Assembly (NCBI GenBank): GCA_017882545.1
Contig: JADGPG010000087.1
Span: 1 to 64,000 of the forward strand
DNA from: Thermoleophilia bacterium
Lineage (GTDB): Bacteria; Actinomycetota; Thermoleophilia; Miltoncostaeales; Miltoncostaeaceae
Length of the DNA stretch: 64,000 nt
Direction: 5' to 3'
The notes below the pieces were generated by a model, which had not been told where the DNA came from, made no database searches, and saw nothing but the letters and a program-made list of their open reading frames with translations. The translations under genes were made by a program, and so were the position numbers. Position 1 is the stretch's first letter. Each line of letters begins with the position of its first letter. Below, piece after piece: positions 44,320 through 53,476 of this stretch.

Positions 44320-45498
44320 ATGACCCCTCTGGAACTGCTTGTCGTCCACCAGGACGACATGGGAATGCGCTTTGGCGGAGACCACCCGACCGATCAGCGA
44401 CGCCACCAGCTTGCGATCGCCCTGTGCCGCGAGACCGGTCTGTTTGACCAGACGGGGGTCGTCTGCCAGCCGCCGCCACCACCGCTGACAGACGAGGACC
44501 TCGCGCGCGTCTTCGCGCCGGCGTTCATCCGCGCTGTGCACCGCTACAGCGACAACCCCATTCTCGCCGCGGCCCCGGAGGCGGCACAGTGGGGGATCGG
44601 CGGCGACAACAACGCCTACCACGAGATGCACAACGACTCGGCGATCGTGTCGGCCGCGGCCGCGGCGGCGGCGGCGGCCGTCGGCGGCGGGCGGGCACGG
44701 CGGGCGTTCGTGCCGGCGGCGGGCGCCCACCACGGCACCCACAACCGCGCGTGGGGGTTCGGGATCTACAACGAGACTGCGATCGCGGTCCAGTGGCTGC
44801 TCGATGCCGGCCTCGAGCGGGTCGCCTACATCGACCTGGACGTGCACCACGGCAACGGGACGCAGTGGATCTTCTATGAGAACCCCCGGGTGCTGACCGT
44901 GTCGGTCCACGAGTCCGGGCGACATCTGTTCCCGGGCTCTGGGTTTCCCCAGGAGACGGGGGCCCCCGGCGCCGAGGGGACCTCGGCAAACCTGGCACTG
45001 CCCCCGTTCTCGGGCAACGATGCCTATCGCCGGGCCATGGCCGAGTTTGTCGTGCCGGTGGTCCAGGCATTCGCCCCCGACGCCATCGTCACCCAGTGCG
45101 GGGTCGACCACCATCACGCCGACCCCCTCGCCCACATGCTGACCACGATGGAGCTCTACCCGGAGTTGTGGGACGGGTTGGCCGGTCTCGCCGACGACCT
45201 GTGCGACGGACGCTGGGTCGCGCTGGGCGGAGGGGGCTACAACCCTTGCGTGGCGCCGCCCCGGGCGTGGGCGTCGCTCGCCCACCGCATGGTCGGCGGC
45301 ATCACGACGGACCCCCTGCCGGAGCGTTGGCGCACAACCGCGCTCGTGCTCGGGTGTGCGGAGCCGGCCCGTACCTGGTCCGAGGACACGCCGCCGGAAC
45401 CGGACGCCGACCGCGATCGCCAGGTCGCGGCCCAGGTCGACGAGGCCATCGCCCGCTCACGCCTGTGCCTGAGCCCCTTCTGGCCGAGTCTGCGCTAG
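44320..45498 (+). CDS. Second histone-deacetylase-fold protein, AcuC-like
   Basis: 392 residues. Zn-dependent deacetylase motifs: PAAGAHHGTHNRAWGFGIYNE with the His pair, YIDLDVHHGNGTQWIFY with Asp/His ligands, QCGVDHHHADPLAHML with the second Asp, and LGGGGYNP. It differs from the acuC copy at 30866 by an N-terminal VVHQDDMGMRFGGDHPT entry and by GTHNRAWG in place of AMANRASG near the active site, suggesting a different substrate. Divergent from pabB; the last 42 bases overlap the hydrolase on the other strand. Confidence 0.87.
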   Translation: MTPLELLVVHQDDMGMRFGGDHPTDQRRHQLAIALCRETGLFDQTGVVCQPPPPPLTDEDLARVFAPAFIRAVHRYSDNPILAAAPEAAQWGIGGDNNAYHEMHNDSAIVSAAAAAAAAAVGGGRARRAFVPAAGAHHGTHNRAWGFGIYNETAIAVQWLLDAGLERVAYIDLDVHHGNGTQWIFYENPRVLTVSVHESGRHLFPGSGFPQETGAPGAEGTSANLALPPFSGNDAYRRAMAEFVVPVVQAFAPDAIVTQCGVDHHHADPLAHMLTTMELYPELWDGLAGLADDLCDGRWVALGGGGYNPCVAPPRAWASLAHRMVGGITTDPLPERWRTTALVLGCAEPARTWSEDTPPEPDADRDRQVAAQVDEAIARSRLCLSPFWPSLR

Positions 45499-46296
45499 CC
45501 AGTCCGTCGCCGCCGGCCGTGCCGCGACGACGACGCGCGCGGTCTCCTCGGGCGCGTCCCACATCAACACGTGACCCGCATCGATCCCGACCTCGGTCAG
45601 CATCGGGCCGCAGGCGTCGCGAAGCATCGCGCGCAGCGCGTCGGTGACATACGGGTCGCGCTCCGCCGTGATGAGCGTGACCGGGCCACGCCACGCGCCC
45701 AGACCGACCACGGGGCGGGCCATCTCGCTCCATGCGCCGATGGCCGCCGCCCGCGAGAATTGCAGCCGGTAACGACCATCGTCGCCCCGCACCAGGAACG
45801 CCGCGAGGTCCTCGTCGCGGGCCCAAAGCCCCGACGGCGGCCGTGCCGCGCTCCAGGCCTCCTCGGCCTCGCCACGGGTCAACCAGGACGACGCCCGCCC
45901 ATCGCCGGCAAGGTCGGCGGCGGCCGCGGCGGCGCAGACCTCGGGGTTCAGGCCCGCCGCCGGGTCCAGGAGCGTCAACGACCGCACCCGCGTTGGCGCT
46001 GCCGCAGCGACCCGACAGGCAACCAGGCCCCCGAACGAGTGCGCGACGATCTCCACAGGCTCCCGCACGCCAAGGGAATCCAGGGTCTCGAGCACGTCTG
46101 CCACGTGGGTTCCGACGTCCCACGGCGGCTCCCAGCCGGATTGCCCGTGCCCGCGCAAGTCGGGGGCGACCACGCGGGACCCCACAAACGCATCCGCCGC
46201 CAATCGCCGGAATCGCCTGCCGTGGTTGCGGACGCCGTGAAGGGCCAGGACCGGAGGTCCGTCGTCGGGTCCGAACAGGTGTGCAGCGAGGACCAC
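45457..46296 (-). CDS. Alpha/beta hydrolase
   Basis: 279 residues from GTG 46296, 11 bases after the aminotransferase stop; the track start runs into that gene. Core motifs: LALHGVRNHGRRF (oxyanion), VVAPDLRGHGQSG, nucleophile elbow AHSFGG, ERDPYV (acid) and IDAGHVLMWDAPEET (catalytic His). Epoxide-hydrolase/lipase-like family; substrate unknown. Last gene of the kinase-trp unit. Its 3' end overlaps the deacetylase gene by 42 bases. Confidence 0.8.
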   Translation of the reverse strand: MVLAAHLFGPDDGPPVLALHGVRNHGRRFRRLAADAFVGSRVVAPDLRGHGQSGWEPPWDVGTHVADVLETLDSLGVREPVEIVAHSFGGLVACRVAAAAPTRVRSLTLLDPAAGLNPEVCAAAAAADLAGDGRASSWLTRGEAEEAWSAARPPSGLWARDEDLAAFLVRGDDGRYRLQFSRAAAIGAWSEMARPVVGLGAWRGPVTLITAERDPYVTDALRAMLRDACGPMLTEVGIDAGHVLMWDAPEETARVVVAARPAATDWLAQTRPEGAQAQA

Positions 46297-46307
46297 GGTG
46301 GCGCCGG

Positions 46308-47492
46308 TCAGACCCGCCGCGGCAGGAGCTCGAGTGCGTTGCCGATCCGGTGCACCGCCTCCCGCAGCCGCTCGGTCGGCTGCGTGTACGCGATCCGCAG
46401 ATGCTGTCGCGGCGCGGCGTCGCCGAAGTCGCGCCCCGGTGTCAACGCAACCCCCGTTTCCTGCAGCAGCCACGCGGCAAACGCGAAGCTGTCCGCGGTG
46501 AACGCGGAGACGTCGCAGTAAATGTAGAACGCCCCGGACGGACGCGCCCGGATCGCGAACCCGATCTTGGGCAGTTCGTCAAGCAGCACGTCGCGCCGCC
46601 GTCCGAGCTCGGCGCGCCGCTCCTCAACGACGGCCAGGCCCTCGTCCGAGAGCGCGGCGAGGGCTGCGTACTGCGCGGGAGTGGGCGCGCTGATGTAGAG
46701 ATTCTGCGCGACCTTTTCGATGTCGCGCGTCGCCCCCTCGGGGACGACCAGCCAGCCGAGGCGCCAGCCGGTCATCTGGAAGTACTTCGAGAAGCTGTTG
46801 ACGACCCACACGTCGTCGGCGACGGCGAGGACCGTCTCGGCCGGGCCGTCGTAGACAAGGCCCTGGTAGATCTCGTCGGCGATCAGGACGCCGCCGCCGC
46901 GCCGGCAGACGTTGGCAAGGTCCGACCACTGGTCGCGCGTCAAACAGGTCCCGGTCGGGTTCGACGGCGACGCGGCGATCGCCGCGCGGGTGGTCGGTCC
47001 CCAGGCCGCCGCGGCCAGGTCGGCCGTCAGCTGGTACGCGTGTTCAGGCCCGCACGGGACCAGCACCGGCTCGGCGCCAAGGTACCGGACGAGGTTGCGA
47101 TTGCAGGGATACCCCGGATCGGACATCAGCACCCGGTCACCCGGGTCGACGAGGGCACCGAGCGCCATCACCAGCGCCGCGCTCGAGCCGGACGTCACGA
47201 TGATGCGCTCCGCCGGCACCTCGACGCCGAACGCGCGCCCATACCACCCGGCGATCGCCTCGCGCAGCTCCGGCATGCCGACGGCCGACGTGTAGAACAT
47301 CGGGTGCGCATCAAGCGCCGCGTGAGCGGCTCGGATCACGGGCGCGGGCGTCGGGAAGTCGGGCTCGCCGACCTCCAGATGGATGACGTCCCGCCCGGAC
47401 GCCTCGAGCCGGCGGGCGGCGTCGAGAACTTCCATGACTTCGAACGGCGCAATCTGTGCCATGCGCGCCGCGAGCGTCCGCACATCGCCCAT
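46308..47492 (-). CDS. Class I/II PLP aminotransferase
   Basis: 394 residues from ATG 47492. Fold type I: HLEVGEPDFPTP, TSGSSAALVMALGAL, ASPSNPTGT, the DEIYQGLVYDG turn and the PLP Lys in NSFSKYFQMTGWRLGW; late LRIAYTQPTERL holds the substrate Arg equivalent. Groups with aspartate/aromatic aminotransferases. Its place right after trpA fits amino-acid metabolism, possibly the transamination step of an aromatic pathway, but the substrate is unproven. Confidence 0.87.
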   Translation of the reverse strand: MGDVRTLAARMAQIAPFEVMEVLDAARRLEASGRDVIHLEVGEPDFPTPAPVIRAAHAALDAHPMFYTSAVGMPELREAIAGWYGRAFGVEVPAERIIVTSGSSAALVMALGALVDPGDRVLMSDPGYPCNRNLVRYLGAEPVLVPCGPEHAYQLTADLAAAAWGPTTRAAIAASPSNPTGTCLTRDQWSDLANVCRRGGGVLIADEIYQGLVYDGPAETVLAVADDVWVVNSFSKYFQMTGWRLGWLVVPEGATRDIEKVAQNLYISAPTPAQYAALAALSDEGLAVVEERRAELGRRRDVLLDELPKIGFAIRARPSGAFYIYCDVSAFTADSFAFAAWLLQETGVALTPGRDFGDAAPRQHLRIAYTQPTERLREAVHRIGNALELLPRRV

Positions 47493-47550
47493 CACGCGCT
47501 CAGCGCGGGAGCGCCACGCGTCATGACTGCCGATCCCGGAAGGAGGGCCA

Positions 47551-48354
47551 CTACGCCGCCCGCACGACCCCGGCGAGCGCGGACGCCAACTCGGCGCCGT
47601 AGCGGTCAAGCGCCGCAAGGGCGGCGTCATGGCCGCCGGCCTCGTCGATCAGCCGGATCAGGTGACTCGCGATCACGACCCCATCGGCAAACGCCCCGAT
47701 CGCGCGGGCGTGCTCCGGGGTCCGGATGCCGAAGCCCACGGCCAGCGGGCTGTCGATGGCGCGCCGCGCCCGGGCCACAAACGCCCGCAGCTGGTCGTCG
47801 ACCGCCACCTCGCCGCCGGTGACCCCGGCAACCGAGACCAAGTAACAGAACGCGTCCGTCTGGCGTCCGATGGCCTCCAATCGCGTCTGGCTCGTCGTCG
47901 GCGCCGCCAGCGGCACGATCGCCACGCCGAACCTGCGCGCGGACTCCCGGATGGCCCCACCCTCATCGAGCGGCAGGTCCGGGATGATCGCGCCGGCGAC
48001 CCCCGCGTCCGCGGCCCTCGAGAAGAACGCGTCGGGGCCCGCCGCGAGCACCAAGGTGACGTAGGTCATCACGACCACCGGCGGACCGTCGCGCAATGAC
48101 GCCGCGATGTCGAACACGTCCGACGGGCGCGTGCCCGCCTCAAGCGCCCGCTGGCCCGCCGCCTGGATCGTCGATCCATCGGCAAGCGGGTCCGAGAACG
48201 GGATTCCAAGCTCGAGGATGTCGGCATACGGCGCCAGGATGTGGGCGAAGTCGCGGCTCTCGGCCACGCTCGGGTATCCGCCCATCACGTATGGGATCAG
48301 GGCGGGTCGTCCGGCCGGGAACGCGGCGCGCAGCCGCAGCGGGCCGTCAGACAT
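47551..48354 (-). CDS. trpA: Tryptophan synthase alpha subunit
   Basis: 267 residues. [15 protein letters not shown], the catalytic Glu in [15 protein letters not shown], the catalytic Asp in [23 protein letters not shown] and phosphate loop [10 protein letters not shown]. It cleaves indole-3-glycerol phosphate and passes indole to TrpB. Overlaps trpB by eight bases. Confidence 0.95.
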   Translation of the reverse strand: MSDGPLRLRAAFPAGRPALIPYVMGGYPSVAESRDFAHILAPYADILELGIPFSDPLADGSTIQAAGQRALEAGTRPSDVFDIAASLRDGPPVVVMTYVTLVLAAGPDAFFSRAADAGVAGAIIPDLPLDEGGAIRESARRFGVAIVPLAAPTTSQTRLEAIGRQTDAFCYLVSVAGVTGGEVAVDDQLRAFVARARRAIDSPLAVGFGIRTPEHARAIGAFADGVVIASHLIRLIDEAGGHDAALAALDRYGAELASALAGVVRAA

Positions 48355-49531
48355 CGATACCGAGGGCCGCGCCGGCCTGTTCGACGTCCTTGTCGCCTCG
48401 ACCGGACAGGCAGACGACGACCGGTCCGGCGCCCCCGAGGTCGGTCCCCTCCCGGGCCAGCAACGCCAGCGCGTGCGAACTTTCCAAGGCCGGGATGATG
48501 CCCTCGCACCGGCTCAGGGCGATGAATGCCTCGAGCGCCTCCGTGTCGGTCACCGCCTCGTACCGAACGCGGCCCGTGTCACGCAGATAGCTGTGTTCCG
48601 GACCGACACCGGGATAGTCCAGGCCCGCTGAGATTGAATGGGCTTCAGCGATCTGCCCGTCATCGTCTTGGAGCAGGTAGCTGAGCGATCCGTGCAGCAC
48701 GCCGGGCCGTCCGTGCCCCAGCGACGCCCCGTGGTGACCGGTCGCGATCCCCTCGCCTGCCGCCTCGGCGCCGACCAGGGCGACTTCGTCGTCGCCGAGG
48801 AAGCCGCGAAACATTCCGATCGCGTTGGAGCCGCCGCCCACGCACGCGACAACGGTGGCCGGCAGGCGCTCAGCGATGTCCAGGATTTGCGCACGGGTTT
48901 CACGGCCGATGACGGTCTGCAGTTCGGCCACGATCTCCGGATATGGGGCGGGACCGACCGCGGATCCGATCACATAGTGGGTGTCCCCGACGTTGGTCAC
49001 CCAGTCCCGGATCGCCTCCGAGGTGGCGTGTTTGAGCGTTCCGGTACCCGCATCGACCGGCCGGACCTCGGCGCCGAGCATCTTCATCCGGATCACATTG
49101 AGCCGCTGCCGGTGCATGTCGGTGCGCCCCATGTACACGCAGCACCGCATGCCGAAGAGTGCCGCCGCGGTCGCGGTCGCCACGCCGTGCTGACCGGCAC
49201 CGGTCTCGGCGATGATGCGCTCCTTGCCCATCCGGCGAGCGAGCAGGACCTGGCCGAGGGCGTTGTTGATCTTGTGTGCCCCGGTGTGGCAGAGGTCCTC
49301 CCGCTTGAGATACAGCTCGTCGATTCCGTACCGCGCACCAAGGCGCTCGGCACGGTAGAGGGGCGTCGGGCGACCGACGAACGACGACAGCAGCCCGTCG
49401 AGTTCGGCGACGAAGTCAGCGTCGTCGCGGAACCGCAGATATGCCTCGCCCAGCTCGTCCAGTGCGCTGATCACGGTCTCGGGAACGTATCGCCCCCCGT
49501 ACGGGCCGAATCGTGACGCCAGTTCAGGCAC
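48347..49531 (-). CDS. trpB: Tryptophan synthase beta subunit
   Basis: 394 residues. [30 protein letters not shown] with the PLP Lys, [41 protein letters not shown] and the [12 protein letters not shown] region. It condenses indole with serine. The trpF stop overlaps its start by eight bases. trpE, trpD and trpC are not in the window. Confidence 0.96.
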   Translation of the reverse strand: MPELASRFGPYGGRYVPETVISALDELGEAYLRFRDDADFVAELDGLLSSFVGRPTPLYRAERLGARYGIDELYLKREDLCHTGAHKINNALGQVLLARRMGKERIIAETGAGQHGVATATAAALFGMRCCVYMGRTDMHRQRLNVIRMKMLGAEVRPVDAGTGTLKHATSEAIRDWVTNVGDTHYVIGSAVGPAPYPEIVAELQTVIGRETRAQILDIAERLPATVVACVGGGSNAIGMFRGFLGDDEVALVGAEAAGEGIATGHHGASLGHGRPGVLHGSLSYLLQDDDGQIAEAHSISAGLDYPGVGPEHSYLRDTGRVRYEAVTDTEALEAFIALSRCEGIIPALESSHALALLAREGTDLGGAGPVVVCLSGRGDKDVEQAGAALGIDV

Positions 49532-50153
49532 TGCGTACCGCCGTCATGAATGCATTCACCTTGTCATGGTCCTTGATGCCGGGCGACGATTCCACGCCGC
49601 TGGAGACGTCCACAAACGTGGGGCGCAGAAGCCGAATCGCCTGCGTAACGTTATCCGGTCGCAACCCGCCGGCGACGCCGAACGCAAACCGCGGCCTGGC
49701 TGCGGCCAGCGCCGCCCAGTCGAGACGGACGCCCGTGCCGCCGTGCCGGCCGGGCACCGCGGCGTCGAACAGCACCAGGTCCGGGTCCTGTGCGGCAGCG
49801 GACGCGATCACCTCGACCCCAGTAAACGGAACCGCGAGAATGACCGGTAGGCCGGTCGCATCCCGAGCGCCGGCGACGTCGGCGATGCCGTGCAGTTGCA
49901 CGTGGGTCAACCCGATCCGACCGGCGATGCGCGCCAGATCGGCCGGCCGGACGTCGACGAAGACGCCGACGCGGGCGACCGCGTCCGGGACTCCGGCCAG
50001 CACCTCGGTCGCCCGCTCCACATCGACGTAGCGGGGACTCTCTGGCGCGAGTATTACCCCCACGCCCCACGCGCCGGCGTTGACACACGCCTCGGCCTGG
50101 CCCGGCGTCGTCAGTCCGCAGAACTTGACGTCCACCACACTACGACCCGGCAT
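49524..50153 (-). CDS. trpF: Phosphoribosylanthranilate isomerase
   Basis: 209 residues. [20 protein letters not shown] with the catalytic Cys, [23 protein letters not shown] and [19 protein letters not shown] with the catalytic Asp, then AGGLRPDNV. Starts inside the last 14 bases of the histidine-kinase gene, so it is tightly coupled to it. Confidence 0.93.
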   Translation of the reverse strand: MPGRSVVDVKFCGLTTPGQAEACVNAGAWGVGVILAPESPRYVDVERATEVLAGVPDAVARVGVFVDVRPADLARIAGRIGLTHVQLHGIADVAGARDATGLPVILAVPFTGVEVIASAAAQDPDLVLFDAAVPGRHGGTGVRLDWAALAAARPRFAFGVAGGLRPDNVTQAIRLLRPTFVDVSSGVESSPGIKDHDKVNAFMTAVRSA

Positions 50154-51243
50154 CGTCGGCGTCGGGCGGGCTCCAGCGCGGCAGAAAGATCGTCACGGAG
50201 CACCCGCCACCGGGCGCACTGACGATGTCGAACCCGCCGCCGAGCATGGTCGTCCGATCGCGCATCCCGAGCAAGCCGAAGCGGGCAATCGATGATCCGG
50301 GCACCGGCTGTGAGAAGGGCGCCGGATCAAATCCCGATCCGTTGTCGACCACCACGAGCCGCGTGCCGGTCTCGTCCTCGCGGAGCCGCACGTGGATCTC
50401 GGTCGCCTGCCCGTGGCGCTGGGCGTTCGAGAGTGCCTCTTGGAGGATCCGGTAGAAGGTGATCCGCTGGGTCACCGAGACGCCGTCGACGGCGAACTCG
50501 CTCTCGGCGCGGAAGTCGACGTCGATTCCGCTGCGCGACTCGAACGACACGACCACGTCGGTGAGAATGTCGTCCAGACGACGCCCTTGGAACCGGACCG
50601 GGCGCAAATAGCCGATCAGCTCGCGCATCTCGGTCAGCGCGCCGCCGAGCGTTTCGTAGATGCGTTCGACCGCGGACTCCAGGCCCTCCGGCAGCACGAC
50701 CCCGGAAGCGACGACATCGCTGAGCTTGGCCTGCAACAGCTGGATTTCCAGCAGCCCCACCGACAGGTGCTGGGTGGGTCCGTCGTGGATGTCGAGCCCG
50801 ATGCGCCCGACCAGCCGCTCGTCTGACTCGAGCATTCTCGCCAGCGTGCCATCGAGGTCCACCCGCAGTCGCGCGGAGCGGATCGCCTCCGCCGCCCGGG
50901 TCGCGACGAGCCCAAGCGCAAGCGTTTGTGCTGGCGTCGGCGCGGCGCCGTCGAGCGGCACCGCCGTCGCGACCACCGGCAACGGTCCCACCGCCGCAAC
51001 GGTCCACTCCGACGGATGACTCAGGCGTGCCGCCGCATCGGCGTCGGACGCCCACTCGGCACGGACCGGGTCCGCACCGCCCCCCTCGCACACCAACACC
51101 GCCGCGACGCCGATGGCCGATGCGGCGACGCGGCACAACTCGCCAAGTCCCTCAGACGGGGCGGACTCGGCAACGTCGCAGTCGACGATCGACTGGATCC
51201 ACGAGATCGGCACCGTGTTCGGGTGTGAAGGGAATTCAGGCAT
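50140..51243 (-). CDS. NarL-type sensor histidine kinase with N-terminal GAF-like domain
   Basis: 367 residues, cytoplasmic (no membrane segment). About 20-130 looks like a GAF sensor. The dimerisation/phosphoacceptor helix is GRIGLDIHDGPTQHLSVGLL with the phosphorylated His; the HATPase has QEALSNAQRHGQATE (N box), VVVDNGSGFDP (G1) and GLLGMRDRTTMLGG. This HisKA_3 class usually pairs with NarL/LuxR regulators, and two response-regulator genes lie just across its promoter. The ATG has TACTAT eight bases upstream and no ribosome-binding site, suggesting a leaderless mRNA that continues into trpFBA. Confidence 0.9.
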   Translation of the reverse strand: MPEFPSHPNTVPISWIQSIVDCDVAESAPSEGLGELCRVAASAIGVAAVLVCEGGGADPVRAEWASDADAAARLSHPSEWTVAAVGPLPVVATAVPLDGAAPTPAQTLALGLVATRAAEAIRSARLRVDLDGTLARMLESDERLVGRIGLDIHDGPTQHLSVGLLEIQLLQAKLSDVVASGVVLPEGLESAVERIYETLGGALTEMRELIGYLRPVRFQGRRLDDILTDVVVSFESRSGIDVDFRAESEFAVDGVSVTQRITFYRILQEALSNAQRHGQATEIHVRLREDETGTRLVVVDNGSGFDPAPFSQPVPGSSIARFGLLGMRDRTTMLGGGFDIVSAPGGGCSVTIFLPRWSPPDADDAGS

Positions 51244-51251
51244 ACGGTCGA

Positions 51252-51257
51252 ATAGTA
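51252..51257 (-). promoter_or_regulatory. -10 box of the kinase-trp unit
   Basis: TACTAT on the minus strand, eight bases before the kinase ATG. Confidence 0.45.
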
Positions 51258-51407
51258 CCGGCGGTTGGTCGTGATGCGATCACGCGTCGTCCGGTGAGCT
51301 TCGTACGGACAAATCCTTGACCCCCGTATAGCAGCGAATCACCGCTGACGCGCGTAGCGTTATTGCAAACGATGAACCTCTTGCGCTCGCCCGCCCCAAA
51401 GGTCCAA

Positions 51408-51827
51408 ATGACGGCCAATGCACCTATTCGCGTGATGATTGTCGACGATAATCCGCGCTTCCGTGAGTTACTGCGGTCGCTGCTGGAACGCGACGACCAG
51501 ATCGCCGTCGTGGCCGAAGCCGAGAACGGCGACGCGATCGTCGAGGTCACCGAGCTCACCACCCCCGATGTCGTGCTGATGGACCTATCCATGCCCGGTG
51601 TGGACGGGCTCGAAGCCACGCTCCAGCTCAAGAATCGCTTCCCGGGGATCGAGGTCGTGATGCTCTCGGCGACCGACGACGACCACGCCATCGGCGCGAT
51701 GCTCGCCGGCGGCGCCTCACGATTCCTGCACAAGTCCACGCCGGCCGCAGAAATCGTCCGGGCGCTCAAGCAGGGGACGCGCGCCGGGCTTCCGGACTCC
51801 GCCCAGGCGCCGTCCGAGACCGACTAA
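51408..51827 (+). CDS. Stand-alone response-regulator receiver domain (CheY-like)
   Basis: About 139 residues from ATG 51408, with AAAGG five bases upstream; ATG 51372 is an alternative. Receiver fold with acidic pair (MIVDDN), phosphoacceptor Asp (VLMDLSMPGVDG), Ser/Thr switch (MLSATDD) and Lys (FLHKSTPA). No output domain: the chain stops after a short tail (GLPDSAQAPSETD). It may act as a phosphate sink or adaptor for the divergent kinase. Confidence 0.88.
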   Translation: MTANAPIRVMIVDDNPRFRELLRSLLERDDQIAVVAEAENGDAIVEVTELTTPDVVLMDLSMPGVDGLEATLQLKNRFPGIEVVMLSATDDDHAIGAMLAGGASRFLHKSTPAAEIVRALKQGTRAGLPDSAQAPSETD

Positions 51828-52190
51828 GGCACGCCAGCTCCCATCCCGCGCGGGTGTGTGAGATTTCTGCGCGGTGATGGCTATCCGATTGTCTAGGTCG
51901 TAGAATCGGACTGTCCGGCGGCCCCGCGGGAATGCGTTCGGATGGCGCCGCCGATTGGCCCCGACTGGCGCCCCCCCGCATTCCCGATGAGCAGGAAGGT
52001 GGATGATCGTGGATCACCGCGCGGCGTCATCGCCGAGCGCCGTCTACGTCGCCGCCACGCCCGGATCCGCCGAGCCCGGACGTCGCCCGGGCGGGCCGCC
52101 GCGGTCCGATCTTCGACCCGGCAGTGTCCGGTGCGGCCTCGCGCGCCCCCAAAGGTCAAGACCGGTGCCGATCCTCCCGATAGCACCCGC
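51828..52190. other. Spacer of 363 bases with one possible small ORF
   Basis: Lies between the two response-regulator genes. It contains one small ORF with a ribosome-binding site (listed separately). I see no known RNA element. Confidence 0.4.
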
Positions 52191-52194
52191 ATGA
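52003..52194 (+). CDS. Possible 63-residue ORF coupled to the response regulator
   Basis: ATG 52003 follows AGGAAGG closely, the frame has mostly G/C third bases, and the stop TGA overlaps the response-regulator ATG (ATGA). The product is Pro/Arg-rich (VYVAATPGSAEPGRRPGGPP) with no fold I recognise. It may be a coupling leader rather than a functional protein. Confidence 0.3.
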   Translation: MIVDHRAASSPSAVYVAATPGSAEPGRRPGGPPRSDLRPGSVRCGLARPQRSRPVPILPIAPA

Positions 52195-52862
52195 GTACGA
52201 CTGCGCCGGACCCCAGCACTCCGCTCGGCAAGCCGCCGATGCGTGTCGCAATTGCCGACGATCATCGCCTGATGCTCGACGGCATCAAGCGCGCACTCGA
52301 GACGGCGCCGGACATCGAGGTCGTGGGAGAGGCGATGACCGGTCAGGACCTGATCGAACTCGTGCCGCGCGTACGGCCCGATGTCGTGATCCTCGACATG
52401 CGCATGCCCAAGGGCGACGGTCTTGCCACCCTGCAGGAACTGCAGAAGACACACCCGGAGCTCAAAGTCATCATGCTGTCGATGTTCGACGACGCCGAGA
52501 ACATCGAGAAGGCGCTCGACTACGGTGCCTCGGGATACGTGGTCAAGTCGATCAACCCGCTCGATCTGCCCTCGACCATTCGTGGCGTGTTCGAAGGAAC
52601 GGTGTATCACCCCCGCGGATCGTCCAGTGGCAACGGCACATCCGACGCGACCCCGCGGCCGCCCAACGGCGGATTGACGAACCGCGAGCTGGCGATTCTC
52701 AAACTGGTCGCCGAGGGGCTCTCGAACCTCGACATCGCGGGCCAATTGTTCGTGACCGAGCAGACCGTCAAGTTCCACCTGTCGAACATCTACCGCAAGC
52801 TCGGGGTCGGGAATCGGACCGAGGCAACCCGGTACGCCTACAAGAACGGCCTCATCGACTGA
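52191..52862 (+). CDS. NarL/LuxR-family response regulator
   Basis: 223 residues from ATG 52191. Receiver: VAIADDHRLML, phosphoacceptor Asp in VVILDMRMPKGDG, MLSMFDD, Lys in YVVKSINP. DNA-binding C-terminus: LTNRELAILKLVAEGLSNLDIAGQLFVTEQTVKFHLSNIYRKLGV, the LuxR helix-turn-helix. It is the likely cognate of the NarL-type kinase at 50140, with genes separated only by the receiver-only protein. Confidence 0.93.
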   Translation: MSTTAPDPSTPLGKPPMRVAIADDHRLMLDGIKRALETAPDIEVVGEAMTGQDLIELVPRVRPDVVILDMRMPKGDGLATLQELQKTHPELKVIMLSMFDDAENIEKALDYGASGYVVKSINPLDLPSTIRGVFEGTVYHPRGSSSGNGTSDATPRPPNGGLTNRELAILKLVAEGLSNLDIAGQLFVTEQTVKFHLSNIYRKLGVGNRTEATRYAYKNGLID

Positions 52863-52937
52863 TCGGCCGTACCGCGGTCGGCGAGTAGCACCCCGGTGGC
52901 ACCGCGTTGCCACCGGACGGGGGGTCCGGCGAGTCTC

Positions 52938-52943
52938 TAGGAT
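52938..52943 (+). promoter_or_regulatory. -10 box of leaderless HIT-family gene
   Basis: TAGGAT, eight bases before ATG 52952, with no ribosome-binding site. Confidence 0.45.
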
Positions 52944-52951
52944 TCGCCTCG

Positions 52952-53476
52952 ATGAGCCACTCCGCCGAAGGCCCTCCCGGCCCCGACATCATGTGGGCCC
53001 CGTGGCGGATGGCATACGTGGGCGCCGAACACGACAAACAGCACGACGGACCGGCATGCGTCTTCTGCCGTCTCCCGCTGCTCGGGGACGACGCCCGCAG
53101 CTACATCCTGTATCAGGGCGAGCGGTGTTTTGTGGTGCTCAACCGCTATCCGTACAACAACGGGCACCTGATGGTCATCCCCTACGCCCATGTCGACTCG
53201 CTGCTGGACGTTGACGACCCGACCACCACCGAAATGCTCCTGCTGGTGCGCCGCAGCCAGCGGGTGCTGATCGACGCCATGGGCCCGCAGGGTTTCAACA
53301 TCGGGGTCAACCAAGGGCGCGCCGCAGGTGCCGGCATCGCGGACCACATCCACATGCACGTTGTTCCCCGTTGGGCGGGCGATACGAACTTCATGCCCGC
53401 ACTCGGCAACGTGCGCGTCATGCCCCAGCATCTCGACGACACCTACGCCGCCCTACGTGGAGGGTTCTCCCAATGA
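52952..53476 (+). CDS. HIT-family nucleotide hydrolase/transferase (Ap4A phosphorylase-like)
   Basis: 174 residues from ATG 52952. The N-terminal MWAPWRMAYV and CVFCRLP zinc-binding start match actinobacterial HIT proteins such as mycobacterial Ap4A phosphorylase. VVLNRYPYNNGHLMVIPYAH precedes the catalytic triad ADHIHMHVVPRW (HxHxH). Splits dinucleoside polyphosphates. Its stop overlaps the phosphomannomutase start (ATGA). Confidence 0.9.
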   Translation: MSHSAEGPPGPDIMWAPWRMAYVGAEHDKQHDGPACVFCRLPLLGDDARSYILYQGERCFVVLNRYPYNNGHLMVIPYAHVDSLLDVDDPTTTEMLLLVRRSQRVLIDAMGPQGFNIGVNQGRAAGAGIADHIHMHVVPRWAGDTNFMPALGNVRVMPQHLDDTYAALRGGFSQ

